Shown in pieces: positions 6,338 to 7,699 of a DNA stretch of 7,699 nucleotides. The stretch is from Chlorobiota bacterium (lineage in GTDB: Bacteria; Bacteroidota; Ignavibacteria; SZUA-365; JAADGX01), in NCBI GenBank assembly GCA_013152135.1, contig JAADGX010000090.1:1-7699 (forward strand), given 5' to 3'. Made by a program: the position numbers and the translations under genes. The notes below the pieces were generated by a model, which searched no databases, was not told the origin of the DNA, and worked only from the letters and a program-made list of their open reading frames with translations. Numbering within the stretch: position 1 is the first letter of the stretch; every line of letters begins with the position of its first letter.

Positions 6338-6436
6338 TCAACCAACCATTGGACGCTCAGAGTTTAGGATCAAACCGAGGAACAGAAAAATGGTAACGAT
6401 CACTGTGATACCGCCGGTGGAAAGGTAGCGTTTCAT
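6338..6436 (-). CDS. Probable 32-residue single-span membrane protein
   Basis: A very short ORF directly behind the Ig-repeat gene on the same strand. ATG is at 6436, 19 bp after the upstream stop; AAAGG (6447-6451) lies ten bases before it; TGA is at 6340-6338. The product has a basic N-terminus (MKRYLSTGG), a hydrophobic run of about 15-16 residues (ITVIVTIFLFLGLIL) and a short polar tail (NSERPMVG). That is the layout of a single-span small membrane protein with a positively charged cytoplasmic end. The run is slightly short for a full span, and a secreted mini-peptide with an uncleaved signal is an alternative. The terminator of the cluster follows about 45 nt later, which places it inside the transcript. 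No homologous family is recognised, and it could be a chance frame. Confidence 0.55.
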   Translation of the reverse strand: MKRYLSTGGITVIVTIFLFLGLILNSERPMVG

Positions 6437-6455
6437 GACTGGCGTGCCTTTGCTG

Positions 6456-7699
6456 TCAATGAGTTATCACGAGTTTTCTCGTTTGTATCGTGGGTCTGGC
6501 ATACTGCGACTCGGCAAAGAACTCCAGTCGATAGTAATAAACACCCGGACGAAGGTCGCGTGCATCAAGGAAGACGATATACCGTCCCGCCTGCATGTCG
6601 TCATCGACAAGGGTTGCGACCTTTTCACCTCGGATCGAGAACACCCGCAGTATCACATGACCCCTGGTAGGCAACGTGTACCCGATCGCCGTAGTGCCAC
6701 CGCTATTCGGCGAGGCACTGCCCAGCGGATTCGGGTAATTCTGGAACAACTCTACCCCGTTCGCAACCTCAGGCATTCCGCCAACCGATGTAACTGTTAC
6801 AGACAGGTTCACCGTATCCGAAAGCACCATGCCGCAATTGTTCCGAACCACGACCACATATTTTCCTTCGTCGTTTTTACGTACGGGCCCTATAATCAGT
6901 ACGGAATCCTGCGCACCTGCAAGGGCCGCCCCATCCTTCCACCACTGGTACTGCAAACCACTACCTGCCGATCGCACTTCGAAGCGGACCGTGTCGCCAG
7001 CACTTGCTGACAGCGATGCAGGCTGACCGGTGATTGTTGGTCCCGGGGTTACTTCGACGCGCACGGCCTTCGACGAAACACCGCCACACGTGTTGGCGAC
7101 ATTGACCATGTACATTCCGGTATCTTTCATCGTTACCGAACGCAATACCAGCACACTACTGTCCGCGCCGGGAATGGCTGTTCCATCTTTTTCCCACTGG
7201 TACCGCCGGCTGTTCGCTGCAATAATGCTTAAAACGACACTATCTCCTTCACACACCGATGCGCTCGCTGGATGCCGCTGGATCACGGGCACATCGTTAA
7301 TTCCCAGGACTGCCGATTCTGAATAAACCGTATCACAATTGTTCCCCACGGCGAGTCGATACCGGGTACCCGATTGGCTCACGTCCTTGGCAACGATTAA
7401 CAATGTGTCGCTCGTTTCACCGGGAATGTTGTAATACGCAGAGCTTCCGACATCTTGTTTTTGCCACTGCTGAAACGTCCGATTTTGTGCCTGGACTTGT
7501 CCCACGAGACTGCTCGTGCTTCCCACACACACCGACACAAATTGTGGCGTAACAGCAACCGTCGGCAATGGCGTAACTGTAAGCGCTGCGGCATCTGAGT
7601 ACAGGTCGCCGCAGTCATTGGCGACATGCACACGATAGAGCGTTCCTGATTGATTCACGGAAACAGACGGGAGGAGTAATACCTCCGCTTTCTGTCCGG
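6456..7699 (-). CDS. Ig-like repeat surface protein with T9SS sorting domain (5' end outside window)
   Basis: The C-terminal 413 residues of a larger secreted protein. The frame stays open to the right edge, so the true start lies beyond base 7699; the GTG at 7658 is internal. The visible part holds one partial and three full tandem Ig/PKD-like repeats of about 80-90 residues. They share the pattern VCxGD..., a central QW..., D-x-G-x-Y-x-V-x-V-x-N-x-C and a proline linker (PLPTVAVTP, VPVIQRHP, PGPTITGQP). The last ~100 residues are a T9SS type A sorting domain: FQNYPNPL (about 6723-6746), TTAIGYTLP, GEKVATLV, LRPGVYYYRLEF, and a basic end RKLVITH. Export by Sec and T9SS to the cell surface follows, with an adhesin or structural role inferred from the repeats. 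The gene lies 19 bp before the 32-residue ORF and converges on the Kelch gene. Confidence 0.9.
   Translation of the reverse strand, partial: GQKAEVLLLPSVSVNQSGTLYRVHVANDCGDLYSDAAALTVTPLPTVAVTPQFVSVCVGSTSSLVGQVQAQNRTFQQWQKQDVGSSAYYNIPGETSDTLLIVAKDVSQSGTRYRLAVGNNCDTVYSESAVLGINDVPVIQRHPASASVCEGDSVVLSIIAANSRRYQWEKDGTAIPGADSSVLVLRSVTMKDTGMYMVNVANTCGGVSSKAVRVEVTPGPTITGQPASLSASAGDTVRFEVRSAGSGLQYQWWKDGAALAGAQDSVLIIGPVRKNDEGKYVVVVRNNCGMVLSDTVNLSVTVTSVGGMPEVANGVELFQNYPNPLGSASPNSGGTTAIGYTLPTRGHVILRVFSIRGEKVATLVDDDMQAGRYIVFLDARDLRPGVYYYRLEFFAESQYARPTIQTRKLVITH
6790..7699 (-). repeat. Tandem Ig-like protein repeats (coding)
   Basis: Approximate repeat limits on the minus strand are: partial copy 7699-7546, full copies 7545-7276, 7275-7031 and 7030-6790. 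Each ends with a NxC motif and a short Thr/Pro-rich linker. The repeats are diverged in DNA, so the duplication is old, not recent. The last copy has Ser (AGT, 7004-7002) where the two preceding full copies have the first Cys. Confidence 0.75.

Overview
The window looks like a chromosomal segment of a Bacteroidota/Chlorobiota-group (FCB) bacterium. The main evidence is two large secreted proteins that both end in a type IX secretion system (T9SS) C-terminal sorting domain (YPNPF / YPNPL motif, then a strand-rich domain ending in a basic tail). Kelch, BACON-like, Omp28-like thioredoxin and PKD/Ig-type repeat domains fit the same group. The exact lineage cannot be fixed from this sequence.

Layout. 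Positions 1-2115 hold a minus-strand operon: a stand-alone CheY-like receiver, a small double-zinc-ribbon protein, a possible 45-residue ORF that fills the next gap, and a GspE/PilB-type secretion/pilus ATPase that runs off the left edge. This is plausibly a regulated type IV pilus or type II secretion motor module. The ATPase has unusual substitutions in its Asp, Walker B and His boxes. A 368-bp non-coding stretch (2116-2483) separates this operon from a divergent plus-strand short-chain dehydrogenase (2484-3203). Next on the plus strand is an 800-residue exported protein (3382-5784): signal peptide, six-bladed Kelch propeller, BACON-like domain, Omp28/thioredoxin-like domain with CGWC, and a T9SS sorting domain.

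Positions 5785-6337 carry no convincing gene. They hold a 51-nt imperfect palindrome and two back-to-back intrinsic terminators of opposite polarity. To the right, a minus-strand cluster enters from beyond the window: the C-terminal end of a tandem Ig-like repeat surface protein with its own T9SS domain, followed by a probable 32-residue single-membrane-span protein and its terminator.

Working together: the two T9SS cargo proteins would cross the inner membrane by Sec and be exported and anchored by the T9SS. The left operon would act at the cytoplasmic face of a pilus or secretion machine. Nothing here links the dehydrogenase to either. The least described elements are the two very small ORFs (1281-1418 and 6338-6436), the altered motor ATPase, and the palindrome and orphan plus-strand terminator downstream of the Kelch gene.
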